A DNA stretch of 64,000 nucleotides, taken from NCBI GenBank assembly GCA_020629035.1, contig JAHDEC010000001.1, forward strand, positions 239,138 through 303,137, in the 5' to 3' direction. Of this stretch, positions 1 to 8,955 are shown in pieces. A model generated the notes under the pieces. That model worked only from the letters and a program-made list of their open reading frames with translations, did not search any database and was not told the DNA's origin. The DNA is from Saprospiraceae bacterium (GTDB lineage: Bacteria > Bacteroidota > Bacteroidia > Chitinophagales > Saprospiraceae). Position numbers and translations under genes: made by a program. Position 1 is the first letter of the stretch. Every line of letters starts with the position of its first letter.

Positions 1-1
1 A

Positions 2-1198
2 GGCATACTAAATATTGTGACCATTGCACTTGCCAGCGGTCGATTATTTGATGCCATTACGGATCCTTGGATTGCATCTATCAGTGATAATTGGAAAGGA
101 AAATTAGGTCGTCGAATACCCTTTATGCGGGTAGGGGCGATTCCGACAGCCCTCTTTATGGTCTTGTTGTTTTTCCCTCCGGTAGCTGGAATTAGTACCT
201 TAAATATTGTTTGGTTAGTGGTTATTCAGTTGCTGTTTTATCTAAGTTTAACCATATATCTGACACCGTTTTTTGCATTAATTCCGGAACTTGGTCATAC
301 CAGTGATGAGCGATTGAGCTTATCCACTTGGATCTCGATTACTTATGCTATGGGTATATTAATTGGTTCTTTAGTGCCCAATATTGCTAGTCTAATGGAA
401 TCATATTTTTCCTTAGAAGAAGGCATTCAAGGAACTCAATATGCGATGATTGCCCTTGGTGTTTTTTCCGCCTTTTTTATGTTGCTACCAGCTTTTTTAA
501 TAGACGAAAGAAAGTATACAAAACCTCAAGATTCCCAGGTTCCCATGATGAAGGCCATTAAGCGGAGTTTTGCTAATCCTAGTTTTAAATATTATGTGGT
601 TGCAGAGTTTGCCTATTTTATGGCACTAGCGATTATCATGGCAGGTATGCTCTATTATGTTACGATCCTTTTGCGACTCGATGATGGACATGTAGGTTCA
701 TTAATGGGCATGCTTGTGGGTGTTTCTTTTTTATTTTATCCGCTGGTAAATATAGTGGCTAAACGATATGGTAAGAAACCTTTTTTAGTGGCGGCTTTTC
801 TATTTATGGCCATGATGTTTTTAGGTATTTATTGGTTAGGAAATGATGGTTTAGATGTAATGACACAAGCATATATACTGGTGGTAGGTATGGCGATTCC
901 TATGTCTTTTTTAGGTGTTTTGCCCAATGCTATTTTATCTGATATAGCTAAGCACGATTCTAATACATCAGGGATTAATCAGGAAGGAATGTATTTTGCA
1001 GCAAGGACCTTGTGTCAGAAATTCGGACAGACGTTTGGGATATTTATTTTTGCTGCTTTGACGACCATAGGTAACAGCATAGGTGACGATTTAGGTATTC
1101 GCTTAAGTGCTCTAATCGGTTCAGGCCTTTGTTTTTTAGCAGGCTTGTATTTTATGAAGTATGATGAGAAATCTATTTTGGATGCCTTAGAGGAGTAG
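2..1198 (+). CDS. MFS sugar transporter, GPH/MelB-like (5' partial)
   Basis: This is probably a cation-coupled sugar symporter of the inner membrane. The reading frame is open to the window edge: the first GTG (17) is preceded in frame by G-I-L-N-I with no stop, so the gene starts outside the window and lacks roughly one N-terminal helix. The visible protein begins at the loop between helices 2 and 3, with DAITDPWIASISD followed by GKLGRRIPFM, which is the typical GPH-family signature. About ten further hydrophobic helices follow, ending with a short cytoplasmic tail (KYDEKSILDALEE). The substrate cannot be read from sequence. No sugar catabolic genes flank it, although a GH1 glycosidase lies 4 kb downstream. 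The stop codon lies inside a 40-nt sequence that recurs at 2004-2045. Confidence 0.85.
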   Translation, partial: GILNIVTIALASGRLFDAITDPWIASISDNWKGKLGRRIPFMRVGAIPTALFMVLLFFPPVAGISTLNIVWLVVIQLLFYLSLTIYLTPFFALIPELGHTSDERLSLSTWISITYAMGILIGSLVPNIASLMESYFSLEEGIQGTQYAMIALGVFSAFFMLLPAFLIDERKYTKPQDSQVPMMKAIKRSFANPSFKYYVVAEFAYFMALAIIMAGMLYYVTILLRLDDGHVGSLMGMLVGVSFLFYPLVNIVAKRYGKKPFLVAAFLFMAMMFLGIYWLGNDGLDVMTQAYILVVGMAIPMSFLGVLPNAILSDIAKHDSNTSGINQEGMYFAARTLCQKFGQTFGIFIFAALTTIGNSIGDDLGIRLSALIGSGLCFLAGLYFMKYDEKSILDALEE

Positions 1199-1232
1199 TT
1201 TTGTTCAATGTCATATTTAGTATAAAACGTAA
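1193..1232. repeat. 40-nt direct repeat, copy 1
   Basis: The sequence starting GAGTAGTTTTGTTCAATGTC recurs at 2004-2045 with one T insertion and a handful of substitutions. Copy 1 includes the stop codon of the MFS gene. The two copies bracket a lipoprotein gene and a decayed T9SS tail, suggesting that the bracketed segment was inserted or duplicated. Confidence 0.6.
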
Positions 1233-1237
1233 GGCTA

Positions 1238-1258
1238 ATCTCAGCTTGCAGCTGAGAT
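1238..1258. repeat. REP-like palindrome, copy 1
   Basis: A perfect 9-bp inverted repeat (ATCTCAGCT, loop TGC, AGCTGAGAT) lies just after the MFS gene. It is not followed by a T-run, so it is a poor terminator. A 25-nt stretch that includes it (1233-1257) recurs with one mismatch at 5087-5111, where the change falls in the loop. A conserved stem recurring in a second gap suggests a dispersed palindromic element. Confidence 0.6.
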
Positions 1259-1326
1259 GGTTTATCAGAAAAAATATCAGAGAAATTTAAACTAAAACAC
1301 TCCGCTATTATCTCGGAACCTAATCT

Positions 1327-1746
1327 TTAATCAATTTGTGTTAATCCATATCGAGCTTCACAAGTACTTAGATCTGGATAATCAAAAATAAGAACCCTAT
1401 TAGTAAATACATTTGTTCTACAAAAACCTAGAGAGTCACAAAAGGTAAGAATAAATTCTTCTTTGTCATATTCGTATGTATAAGTACTAGTACTACTAAT
1501 ATCCCAAGCAGGCTCACTAGAAGTAATGGTCAAAATTCCTTCATCGAAGACAAATTCCGAACATAAAACATGATTATTGATGGTATAGCATCCTTCATCG
1601 TTACCCCAAACCTGATCTACATTAAGCTCTTCGTCCTGGCAATTAATAATATCGTGCCATTTGATATGATAGGTGCCATCTATGTCTGGAAATTCTACAT
1701 TACACGACAAACAAAGAACTAACATTGAGGCCATTAAGATTCTCAT
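1327..1746 (-). CDS. small lipoprotein of unknown function
   Basis: This 139-residue protein begins MRILMASMLVLCLSC, a classic lipoprotein signal with the acylated cysteine at residue 15. The mature part is acidic and rich in Tyr, Thr and Cys, with alternating beta-type sequence (TYTYEYDKEEFILTF) as in small lipocalin-like META or DUF4923-type lipoproteins, but I cannot assign a family. Its ATG overlaps the stop of a decayed T9SS tail as ATGA. It is convergent with the MFS gene and has no obvious operon partner. Confidence 0.7.
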   Translation of the reverse strand: MRILMASMLVLCLSCNVEFPDIDGTYHIKWHDIINCQDEELNVDQVWGNDEGCYTINNHVLCSEFVFDEGILTITSSEPAWDISSTSTYTYEYDKEEFILTFCDSLGFCRTNVFTNRVLIFDYPDLSTCEARYGLTQID

Positions 1747-1944
1747 ATTTTAATAATTTTATTTATTAGTACTAATCCCGAAGAAAGATGGACTTTTACA
1801 TAATAAAGTCCAGATACAACATTTAAATTAACAATTTCACTAGATGATTTCAAACCATTTTTTTTGAATATACATCCAATCCTTTGAATTTAAAATTCTG
1901 ATTGTATTAATTTCATGACTAGACTTGAATAATAGTGTTTGAGT
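1743..1944 (-). pseudogene. decayed T9SS type A sorting domain
   Basis: Reading the minus strand from 1944, one frame gives LLFKSSHEINTIRILNS followed by KDWMYIQKK. At a run of eight A's (complement of 1858-1865) it must shift frame to continue as NGLKSSSEIVNLNVVSGLYY and VKVHLSSGLVLINKIIK, ending in TGA. Together this matches a T9SS C-terminal sorting domain (beta-strand, G.Y.VKV, basic tail). No intact upstream protein remains, so it is the 3' remnant of a lost exported protein. The stop overlaps the start of the lipoprotein gene. Confidence 0.65.
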
Positions 1945-2003
1945 GAAGTATCAAGGTTTTCTATATTCTCAATAGTAAAAGATTCTTCAGGAGTGCAACC
2001 ATT

Positions 2004-2045
2004 GAGTAGTTTTTGTTCAATGTCATGCTTAGCATAAAACATTAA
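2004..2045. repeat. 40-nt direct repeat, copy 2
   Basis: This is the second copy of the repeat that spans the MFS stop codon at 1193-1232, and it again contains GAGTAG. It ends 30 nt upstream of the ankyrin gene, so the ankyrin gene may once have followed the MFS gene directly. Confidence 0.55.
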
Positions 2046-2074
2046 ATAAATGAGGATAAATCAACATAAATAAC

Positions 2075-2443
2075 ATGGCGGCAGGTGATTGGAAAGATAT
2101 GTTGTCGGCTATACAAGCGGGCGATATTGATTTAGTAAAATATCATTTAAAGGAGGGCGTAGAGCCTAACTATCAGCACCCTGAATTCTCTACAACGCTC
2201 TTAGTAGAAAGTATCACTTTAGAAAGATATGCCTTAGTAAAATTATTACTAGAAAATGGAGCGGATCCAAGTTTAAGAGTAGGCATCAGTCAGGACAGTC
2301 CAATACGAATGGCTAAAAAAAGCGGAAACAAAGCCATAATTCATTTAGTACAATCCTATCTTCCTTTTAAGAAAAATATCTTTGTTGTTCTAATTGAAAA
2401 ATGTAGGGAGCTTGTTTTTGCCAAAAAGATGCTTCTTAGCTAG
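2075..2443 (+). CDS. ankyrin-repeat protein
   Basis: A 122-residue cytoplasmic protein with two to three ankyrin repeats. Residues about 7-40 read AIQAGDIDLVKYHLKEGVEP, residues 41-73 carry ALVKLLLENGADPS, and a third partial repeat contains SPIRMAKKSGNKAIIHLV. Ankyrin repeats mediate protein-protein contacts, and no catalytic domain is present. There is no signal peptide. The stop is two bases from the start of the DTW gene, so the pair is probably cotranscribed. The partner protein is unknown. Confidence 0.85.
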   Translation: MAAGDWKDMLSAIQAGDIDLVKYHLKEGVEPNYQHPEFSTTLLVESITLERYALVKLLLENGADPSLRVGISQDSPIRMAKKSGNKAIIHLVQSYLPFKKNIFVVLIEKCRELVFAKKMLLS

Positions 2444-2445
2444 GT

Positions 2446-3174
2446 ATGCAGAGCAAACAAGAAGAAATAAAAGACCCCAGAGTTAAATGCTATCAATGCA
2501 TGAGACCTTCTAGTTCATGTATCTGTAAATACATTAAGCCCATCCAGACCAATATTCGTTTTATTATACTTATGCATCCAAAGGAGTATAAAAAAGAAAA
2601 AAACGGAACAGGTCATATGACTAAACTTCAACTAGAAAATTCCGAAATTATCGTTGGTGTAGATTTTACGAATAATGCAAGAGTAAATGAAATATTGGAT
2701 GATGAAAGCAACCGCTCTTTTTTATTATATCCTGGTAAAAACAATTTTAATTTATCGACAAGGCGTGGTTCTGAAATAGCATCTTTTGTGGGTACGAATC
2801 CATACCTTTTTATCCTAGACGGAACCTGGCCGTGTGCTCGCAAAATGCTTAAATTGAGCACCAATTTACAGGCATTAAAACGACTAAGTTTCGATAATAC
2901 CATTCAATCGATATTTATCATTAAGCAACAACCTGCTTCTCTTTGTCTGAGTACAATAGAATCAGTGCATACCGTCTTAAATTTGCTTAAAGAGCATGGC
3001 CTTGAGGATTGTGAAACAGACGATTTTTTGTTGCCATTTAAAAAAATGATAGACTACCAAGTCGAATGCATTTTAAATCCCAACAATAACCACTATCGTC
3101 CAAGTATACAAAAAACAATTCCACTCAAAAATATGTACAAACAAAATCCCCAGGTGAGCATTATTTATGAATAG
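2446..3174 (+). CDS. DTW-domain tRNA-uridine aminocarboxypropyltransferase
   Basis: DTW-domain proteins transfer the 3-amino-3-carboxypropyl group of S-adenosylmethionine to uridine in tRNA (acp3U; TapT/YfiP in Escherichia coli). Visible hallmarks are the N-terminal cysteine cluster C15-x2-C18-x6-C25-x-C27, probably metal-binding; HPKEYKKEKNGTGHM around residues 45-60; the DTW motif as FILDGTWPCARKML with D125 and W128; and SLCLSTIESVHTVLN near 165. At 242 residues the length is normal for the family. It is translationally close to the ankyrin gene and convergent with the membrane protein downstream. The exact tRNA target position is inferred from the family. Confidence 0.85.
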   Translation: MQSKQEEIKDPRVKCYQCMRPSSSCICKYIKPIQTNIRFIILMHPKEYKKEKNGTGHMTKLQLENSEIIVGVDFTNNARVNEILDDESNRSFLLYPGKNNFNLSTRRGSEIASFVGTNPYLFILDGTWPCARKMLKLSTNLQALKRLSFDNTIQSIFIIKQQPASLCLSTIESVHTVLNLLKEHGLEDCETDDFLLPFKKMIDYQVECILNPNNNHYRPSIQKTIPLKNMYKQNPQVSIIYE

Positions 3175-3182
3175 GGAAGTTC

Positions 3183-4961
3183 TTATGGTTCAGAAAACTC
3201 ATAAAGACGTACGTTCTGAGCTTGAATTTCTTTGGAGCTTTGCGAATTATAAAAATGTATGACAAGTTTGTCAAATGAGCAATCCGGTTTTTTAACATCT
3301 AGAAAGATATTAGCGGGTATTTCTTCTTCTAAAAACCTTTGAATTCTAATAAATCTTTCTTTGACAATTTCATTGTCTTGATAAAACTTTAATCTCATTT
3401 GAGTCATTTTCCATGCAGTCCATTCTTTATCATTTGTCAAAAAGTTGGCTTCTAATCTAATCCATGGTAAACTTATTGCTGGGTTCTTAATGATAAAATC
3501 ATGGAATTGATTTTCCTCATTTAGAATAACAGTTGTTGTGTCACTTTCAAACAACTTTTTTAAGCCTGTCGGTTGTCCAAAAAATAATTCTTCTGTATCC
3601 AATAGCTTAAAGTACTGCTCATTTAAATTTAGCCTACCCATGGTGGCTAGATAATAGGCTTTTGTGTGTTCTTCAGTTTTAAAATAACCTCCACCATGTC
3701 CTTGGTATGTTAGCCAGATATTGAAATAAAGTCCTAATAAAATAAAAACAAAAAATAGAGATTTTAAGATTATGTTTTTACGGTCAACAAGCCTGACTAA
3801 TGACACTAAGGGAAAACTTAAAATAGCATACGATTGTACCATTGCCCTTTGTCCTAAAGAACCCCCATACCACCATATATCCCATGAGTAGGTAATGTAA
3901 GTGAAAAGCAAGAAAAAGATAATAGTTGCTAGAAAAAAGGCTTTTCTAAATGAAACAAAAAATCCTATAAGAGGAAAAATCATGAGTGGAGTATACATTA
4001 ACCAGCCAGATTTGTAGCTAAAAAGTCCCTGAAGGAAATGTGGATTTAGCCAACTGAAGCCCTGATTTTCATAAGAGTAGACTATCCATTCATTAGTTAC
4101 AAATTTCCAATAAAATAATTGAATAGAGCCTACTAAAAGGCAAGTTAGTATGGCCGCTAAGATATTACGATGTTGTCGATACAGAAAACGGATTCTATTC
4201 TTAAACCAATGGTTTTGATTGATGTCTATTTTCCACAAAACGGGTATTAGAAAACTTATGATTTCAGTAGGTCTTATTAAGGCAGCAAGACCTATGGTTC
4301 CCCCAATTAGAATACTGGTTTTTAAACTAGGATTTGTATGATATTTTTCGCTCAAGAACAGCAGAATAGCATAAAGACTAAACAAGTAATTGTGTGTCAT
4401 GGCTCCATCTATCGCGCTATAATTTAAATAATTGGTTCCTAAAACGATGATAACTAAGCCCCAAAAAACGTGGCGCCTTTCAAAATATTTTAGAAGCACT
4501 TTCATCAAGAAGAACAAGCCCAAGAAACTCCAAAATAAAGCACTTAAGGAAATGAAAAATTGATAAGGACCTGAAAAGCCATCCGATGGATACTTGCTGG
4601 ATAACTTTGTGTATATATGCGCGGTAAAAAAGAATGGAGCATAAAGTATAGATTGCCCTATTGAATATTTCATTACCATATTCGATGACTGCTCGTGTTT
4701 AAACGCCTGATTTAGTTGAAAACTAGGTTTATACTTAGTTAAAATGTCAGGCATAAAAGCTAATTGTTTTATGTCCTTATATATAAATAGTGCAGGTAGA
4801 TATAGATAATAGCCAGAGACATCATGAGAAATAGTTGCCTCTGCATCGAATTTATCCCACTTAGGAAAACTAATGTGGCATACTCCTATAATTATATAGA
4901 GTGGAATTAGAATTTTAAGAAAATTGGAAACAACTAATTTCATTAATCTTCCTTTTTTCAA
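3183..4961 (-). CDS. multi-pass membrane protein, GT-C glycosyltransferase-like
   Basis: A 592-residue integral membrane protein with about ten to twelve hydrophobic helices between residues 10 and 420, then a soluble C-terminal region of about 170 residues. The first extracytoplasmic loop has acidic residues shortly after helix 1 (PKWDKFDAEATISHDVSGYY), as in GT-C enzymes that use lipid-linked sugar donors. Later motifs include DGAMTHNYLFSLYA and GLAALIRPTEI, seen in many bacterial family-39-like proteins. No sugar specificity can be read. An alternative start is the second Met (residue 7), closer to the hydrophobic segment. The gene is convergent with the DTW gene, with nine bases between stops. 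Confidence 0.65.
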   Translation of the reverse strand: MKKGRLMKLVVSNFLKILIPLYIIIGVCHISFPKWDKFDAEATISHDVSGYYLYLPALFIYKDIKQLAFMPDILTKYKPSFQLNQAFKHEQSSNMVMKYSIGQSILYAPFFFTAHIYTKLSSKYPSDGFSGPYQFFISLSALFWSFLGLFFLMKVLLKYFERRHVFWGLVIIVLGTNYLNYSAIDGAMTHNYLFSLYAILLFLSEKYHTNPSLKTSILIGGTIGLAALIRPTEIISFLIPVLWKIDINQNHWFKNRIRFLYRQHRNILAAILTCLLVGSIQLFYWKFVTNEWIVYSYENQGFSWLNPHFLQGLFSYKSGWLMYTPLMIFPLIGFFVSFRKAFFLATIIFFLLFTYITYSWDIWWYGGSLGQRAMVQSYAILSFPLVSLVRLVDRKNIILKSLFFVFILLGLYFNIWLTYQGHGGGYFKTEEHTKAYYLATMGRLNLNEQYFKLLDTEELFFGQPTGLKKLFESDTTTVILNEENQFHDFIIKNPAISLPWIRLEANFLTNDKEWTAWKMTQMRLKFYQDNEIVKERFIRIQRFLEEEIPANIFLDVKKPDCSFDKLVIHFYNSQSSKEIQAQNVRLYEFSEP

Positions 4962-5092
4962 TTTTGATTATGAAGTAAATTCGGGGTGGTCTATTAAGTT
5001 AAGTATTTTCTTTTGTTTCTAAGAATTTAGGTAGATTTAACTAAAACTTGCTGATATTATGGTTTAAAGTGCTTTTGTATTCCTGAGGCTAA

Positions 5093-5111
5093 TCTCAGCT
5101 TCCAGCTGAGA
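5093..5111. repeat. REP-like palindrome, copy 2
   Basis: TCTCAGCT, loop TCC, AGCTGAGA forms an 8-bp stem in the gap between divergent genes. The 25-nt block at 5087-5111 equals 1233-1257 except for one loop base. The rest of the 4962-5254 gap is AT-rich and shows no other feature I can support. Confidence 0.6.
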
Positions 5112-5254
5112 ATGTTTATAAATAAATATCGACCAAAATGCACCACCGCCTCAGAAGAATCTAATGGTTAATTAACTTGGCTTAAAGCTTAAATGGAACA
5201 TAAAATAAAAAATACAATACCAGTAAACTTTATACCTTAGTAAAAAGCATAACA

Positions 5255-6526
5255 TTGACCAAAAAAACATTCCCTGACAATTTCATTTTCGGTGCCGCCA
5301 CCGCCTCACTACAAATCGAAGGTGGTGACAGGAACAACTCATGGTATGACTGGTGCGAAGCAAAGAAAATACCTAACGGCGATCACTGTATCGAAGCCAA
5401 TGACCACTGGAATAGGATAGCAGAGGATGTACAGCTGATGAAGGACCTAAATTTGACGGGCTATCGATTAAGTATCGAATGGTCTCGAATTCAGCCAACT
5501 AAAGAAACTTGGGATGAAGCAGCTATTCAGCACTATCGGGATGAAATAATACAACTAAAACAAGCAGGCATCGAACCTATGGTTACCCTGCATCATTTTT
5601 CTAATCCATCTTGGTTTGAAAAACAAAATGCTTGGTTAAATAAGGAATGTATTCCTTTGTTTTTAGCATATACAGAATTCGTGGTTAAGCATCTCGGAGA
5701 CCTAGTTTCGCATTGGGTAACCATAAACGAACCCAATGTTTATTTGATGATGGGTTACTTTGTAGGGATATTTCCACCTGGAAAAGAAGGGGATATAAAA
5801 AGCTATCTAAAAGGTGCAAAACATATGATTGCTGCCCACTGCCAATCCTACACACTTATTCATAAATTACGAAACGACATTGGCAAAAAAGACACCCAAA
5901 TCGGAGCGGCTTTACACCTTAGAGTATTTGATGTTTCCAAGCATTCTTTCTTAGCAAAAATCTCACAGAAGATCTGCTACTTCTTGTTCCAAGACCTATT
6001 TTTTAATGGCATGTTGCATGGAAAATGGTTTGGAAGGAAGCTCCATAAAGGTACCTTCTTTGATTATCTAGGCATTAATTATTACTCGAGAGATATCCTT
6101 AAACCGAATATAAAAGCATTCCCCATTTTTGCTGATATCACCAAGCCCGAAGGCTGTGAAGTAAATGATTTAGATTGGGAAATTTATCCAGAAGGACTAG
6201 CTCGAGTGATTAGGAAATATTATGAAAAATGTAAGCTTCCTATACATATAACCGAGAATGGAATAGCAGACAGCATTGACCAACAAAGAAAAAAATACCT
6301 GCATGATCACCTGAACGCAGTGCATACTTGCATTCAAGAAGGCATTCCAGTTAAGGGATATTTTCACTGGACCCTAATCGATAATTTCGAGTGGATGGAA
6401 GGTTATGAAGCCAGGTTTGGATTATATGCCCATGATGTGGCAACACAAGAGCGAAGCCTCCGAGCTAGCGGCAAGTACTACAGTAAAATTTGTAAAAGCA
6501 AGCAATTATTGCCCCTGAATACGTGA
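5255..6526 (+). CDS. GH1 family beta-glycosidase
   Basis: A retaining glycoside hydrolase of family 1 (beta-glucosidase, beta-galactosidase and related activities). It opens with the family signature FPDNFIFGAATASLQIEG. The acid/base glutamate is E159 in TINEPN and the nucleophile is E334 in HITENG. Sugar-contacting motifs GYRLSIEWSRIQP, TLHHF and NFEWMEGYEARFGL are all present. At 423 residues it is slightly shorter than the usual 440-480. There is no signal peptide, so it acts in the cytoplasm on imported oligosaccharides. The start is a TTG directly before the conserved domain; no ATG fits. The last 21 bases overlap the convergent DUF6089 gene. Confidence 0.9.
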   Translation: MTKKTFPDNFIFGAATASLQIEGGDRNNSWYDWCEAKKIPNGDHCIEANDHWNRIAEDVQLMKDLNLTGYRLSIEWSRIQPTKETWDEAAIQHYRDEIIQLKQAGIEPMVTLHHFSNPSWFEKQNAWLNKECIPLFLAYTEFVVKHLGDLVSHWVTINEPNVYLMMGYFVGIFPPGKEGDIKSYLKGAKHMIAAHCQSYTLIHKLRNDIGKKDTQIGAALHLRVFDVSKHSFLAKISQKICYFLFQDLFFNGMLHGKWFGRKLHKGTFFDYLGINYYSRDILKPNIKAFPIFADITKPEGCEVNDLDWEIYPEGLARVIRKYYEKCKLPIHITENGIADSIDQQRKKYLHDHLNAVHTCIQEGIPVKGYFHWTLIDNFEWMEGYEARFGLYAHDVATQERSLRASGKYYSKICKSKQLLPLNT

Positions 6527-7327
6527 AATGGGTGGACAATTTAGACGACCAAAATAGCGCATGATACTAATGCCTATAAAGTGATAAGAATCATTGCTTG
6601 TAGAGTCACCTCTTTGTGTTCCAGGATTGCCGAAATCGGGCATTTCTGAACGATTAGAAAGCAAAACTGCATCAGCTCCACGGTCTGCCATAAGCTGATT
6701 ATAATCGGGGTAAACACCGCTCACATCATCTAAGTAATCTGAGAAAAGTGACCTGGAACTAACAAAAATGTTTAAACTCCATTTCCTGCTTATATCCCAC
6801 TTCCATCCTATACCATACGCTAGGCCGAAACTGAAAAAATTGTATTCTTGTCCTGGTAATTGACCTTCCGTTCCTTGTTCTCTAAGCGCTACTTTATTAC
6901 CATTTAAGGTAGTCATCGGATTAAATCTAAAGAAATTAAATCCTCCAAAAATATAAGGGGTATAATACTCAGTAGCACTGCCATGGATGTATGGAAAGAA
7001 ATTGAATTCGACCACTGCGGCAGCGTCATAAACATCTGAATAAAAATTAAGATTTCTTAGTTGTTGGAAACTGTTATTTGATTTAGCATCATTAGCCCTA
7101 ACTCTTCCATAGTTAATGGATCCAGTAGCTGAAATTCTATGGTTAAAATTGAATCTTCCAATAACCCCTCCAGCTGCACCAGGTAAACTTAAATCATACT
7201 CAGTATTCAAATCGCCCAAATACCAGCTACCACCTGCCCAAGCACCTAATTCCAAACCTCGCTGACCTTGCAAGTTTTGCAATCCAAACACACATAAAAA
7301 AATAAGTAATAAACAGCTATTTTTCAT
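6506..7327 (-). CDS. outer-membrane beta-barrel protein, DUF6089-like
   Basis: A 273-residue exported protein with a signal peptide (MKNSCLLLIFLCVFGLQNLQG, cleavage before Q). The opening GLELGAWAGGSWYLGDLN, repeated amphipathic aromatic strands, and FGLAYGIGWKWDISRKWSL near residue 175 followed by DYLDDVSGVYPD fit the DUF6089 outer-membrane barrel family of Bacteroidota. The final strand-like segment (FIGISIMRYFG) is followed by a short tail containing two prolines and one cysteine. Its function is not established. It is probably monocistronic, and its 3' end overlaps the GH1 gene by 21 bases on the opposite strand. Confidence 0.8.
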   Translation of the reverse strand: MKNSCLLLIFLCVFGLQNLQGQRGLELGAWAGGSWYLGDLNTEYDLSLPGAAGGVIGRFNFNHRISATGSINYGRVRANDAKSNNSFQQLRNLNFYSDVYDAAAVVEFNFFPYIHGSATEYYTPYIFGGFNFFRFNPMTTLNGNKVALREQGTEGQLPGQEYNFFSFGLAYGIGWKWDISRKWSLNIFVSSRSLFSDYLDDVSGVYPDYNQLMADRGADAVLLSNRSEMPDFGNPGTQRGDSTSNDSYHFIGISIMRYFGRLNCPPISRIQGQ

Positions 7328-7525
7328 AACGATACATAAAACGATGGAACATTAATATTAATTATACAAAGTGCTAAAGAATCTCAGGAAAGGTCAATAG
7401 ACCACAAATTTACAATTTTTAGCCTTTATTAAAATATTTTACAACGATTGTCAATCGAAATCCTGCGGACATGGAGGACTTAAGATTTATCCATACATTT
7501 ACAAGGACTAATAAAATGAACTAAT

Positions 7526-8944
7526 ATGCAGATTAAGTTTTGTGGAGCAGCAAGAGAAGTAACAGGAAGTTCCCATCTCATTACCTTAGAGGATGGATAT
7601 AGAATCTTGCTAGATTGTGGCTTAAATCAAGGAAGAGGAAAACACGTGTGGGATTTTAATAATCGATGGGAGTTTGATCCCGCGACAGTAGATGCTGTCG
7701 TTTTGTCTCATGCACATATCGATCACACAGGTCGAATTCCCCAACTGGTGAAAGATGGTTTTAGAGGAGATATCCACTGTACTCACGCAACTCGATCTTT
7801 ATGTTCGATCATGTTATTAGATAGCGCTAAAATCCAAGAGCGAGACGTCGAATGGCACAATAAAAAGGAGCAGAAGAAGGCACATAATCAACGAAGAAAA
7901 GCTAAAGCACCAAGGGTCCCTTTATACACGAGTGCGGATGTGCCACCAGCCATGGCATTATTTGCGGGACATGCTTATAATCGTTGGTTTAAAATTAGTC
8001 AGCATGTAGAAGTGAAATACCAGGATATGGGACATATCCTGGGAAGCGCCTCTGTACAGCTTAGATTTAAAGAAGGCACTAAATGGATGAATGTAGGATT
8101 TACCGGAGATATTGGGAGACCTGATAGACCCATCCTAAGAGATCCTCAAATTATGGAACCGATGGATTATCTTATCTGTGAATCAACCTATGGAAATAGA
8201 GACCATGAATCGACTCCTGAGCAATCAGACGAATTGCTAAGAGTGATTAAAGAAACTTGCCTTGAAAAGAAAGGAAAATTGATTATTCCTGCTTTTTCTG
8301 TGGGTCGTACCCAAGAGATTGTTTACATGATGGATAAGATGGAAAATGCAGGTTTACTGCCTAGAATCCCTGTATTTGTAGATAGTCCTCTAGCGGTAAA
8401 CGCCACAACAGTTTTCGGAGTACACCCTGAATGTTATGATGATAATCTTAATGAATACATGCTTCGGGATGAAAATCCATTTGGGTTTAATAACCTCACC
8501 TACATTCGAGAAGTAGCTGATAGTAAAGCGCTAAACGCTCGAAAAGAACCCGCTATTATTATTAGTTCGTCAGGCATGATGAATGCCGGAAGAGTGAAGC
8601 ATCATTTATATAATAGTATCCAAGATCCTAATAATACAATACTTATAGTGGGATATTGTGCTCCAGAGACTCCAGGAGGACAATTAAGAAACGGACGTAA
8701 ACAACTAACTATATTTGGTGACCGTTTAGATGTTAGGGCAGAAATTAAAATCATGGACTCTTTCTCTGCTCATGCTGATCGAGGAGAAATGAAAGCATTT
8801 TTGCAAAATCAAAAAGAAAGCCTTAAAAAACTATTTCTAGTTCATGGAGTATATGAATCTCAACAAGCATTTAAGTCGTATTTAGAAGAAGACGGTTTTA
8901 GCGACATTCATATTCCTGAGCTGGGCCAAGAATTTTACACCTAA
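7526..8944 (+). CDS. beta-CASP metallo-beta-lactamase-fold RNase
   Basis: A 472-residue cytoplasmic zinc nuclease of the beta-CASP group, related to CPSF-73/Ysh1 and bacterial RNA-processing exonucleases. The metal motif is H62-A-H64-I-D66-H67. Later metal ligands lie in GHILGSA (near 170) and FTGDIGR (near 195). The beta-CASP cap carries CESTYGNRDHE, AFSVGRTQE and a C-terminal FSAHADRGEM. A KKEQKKAHNQRRKAKAPR stretch near residue 115 is strongly basic and could help bind RNA. The start ATG follows a 200-base gap, and the next gene begins 11 bases after the stop, suggesting cotranscription. Confidence 0.9.
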   Translation: MQIKFCGAAREVTGSSHLITLEDGYRILLDCGLNQGRGKHVWDFNNRWEFDPATVDAVVLSHAHIDHTGRIPQLVKDGFRGDIHCTHATRSLCSIMLLDSAKIQERDVEWHNKKEQKKAHNQRRKAKAPRVPLYTSADVPPAMALFAGHAYNRWFKISQHVEVKYQDMGHILGSASVQLRFKEGTKWMNVGFTGDIGRPDRPILRDPQIMEPMDYLICESTYGNRDHESTPEQSDELLRVIKETCLEKKGKLIIPAFSVGRTQEIVYMMDKMENAGLLPRIPVFVDSPLAVNATTVFGVHPECYDDNLNEYMLRDENPFGFNNLTYIREVADSKALNARKEPAIIISSSGMMNAGRVKHHLYNSIQDPNNTILIVGYCAPETPGGQLRNGRKQLTIFGDRLDVRAEIKIMDSFSAHADRGEMKAFLQNQKESLKKLFLVHGVYESQQAFKSYLEEDGFSDIHIPELGQEFYT

Positions 8945-8955
8945 TCTAAACCAAC

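Noticed and set aside
1890..2042. A 50-codon minus-strand open frame starting ATG (MFYAKHDIEQ) inside the repeat-flanked segment
   Set aside because: It overlaps the decayed T9SS tail in another frame and includes one copy of the direct repeat; no family or start signal supports it. A short stretch in the other repeat copy (FYTKYDIEQ) reads similarly, but this follows from the DNA repeat.
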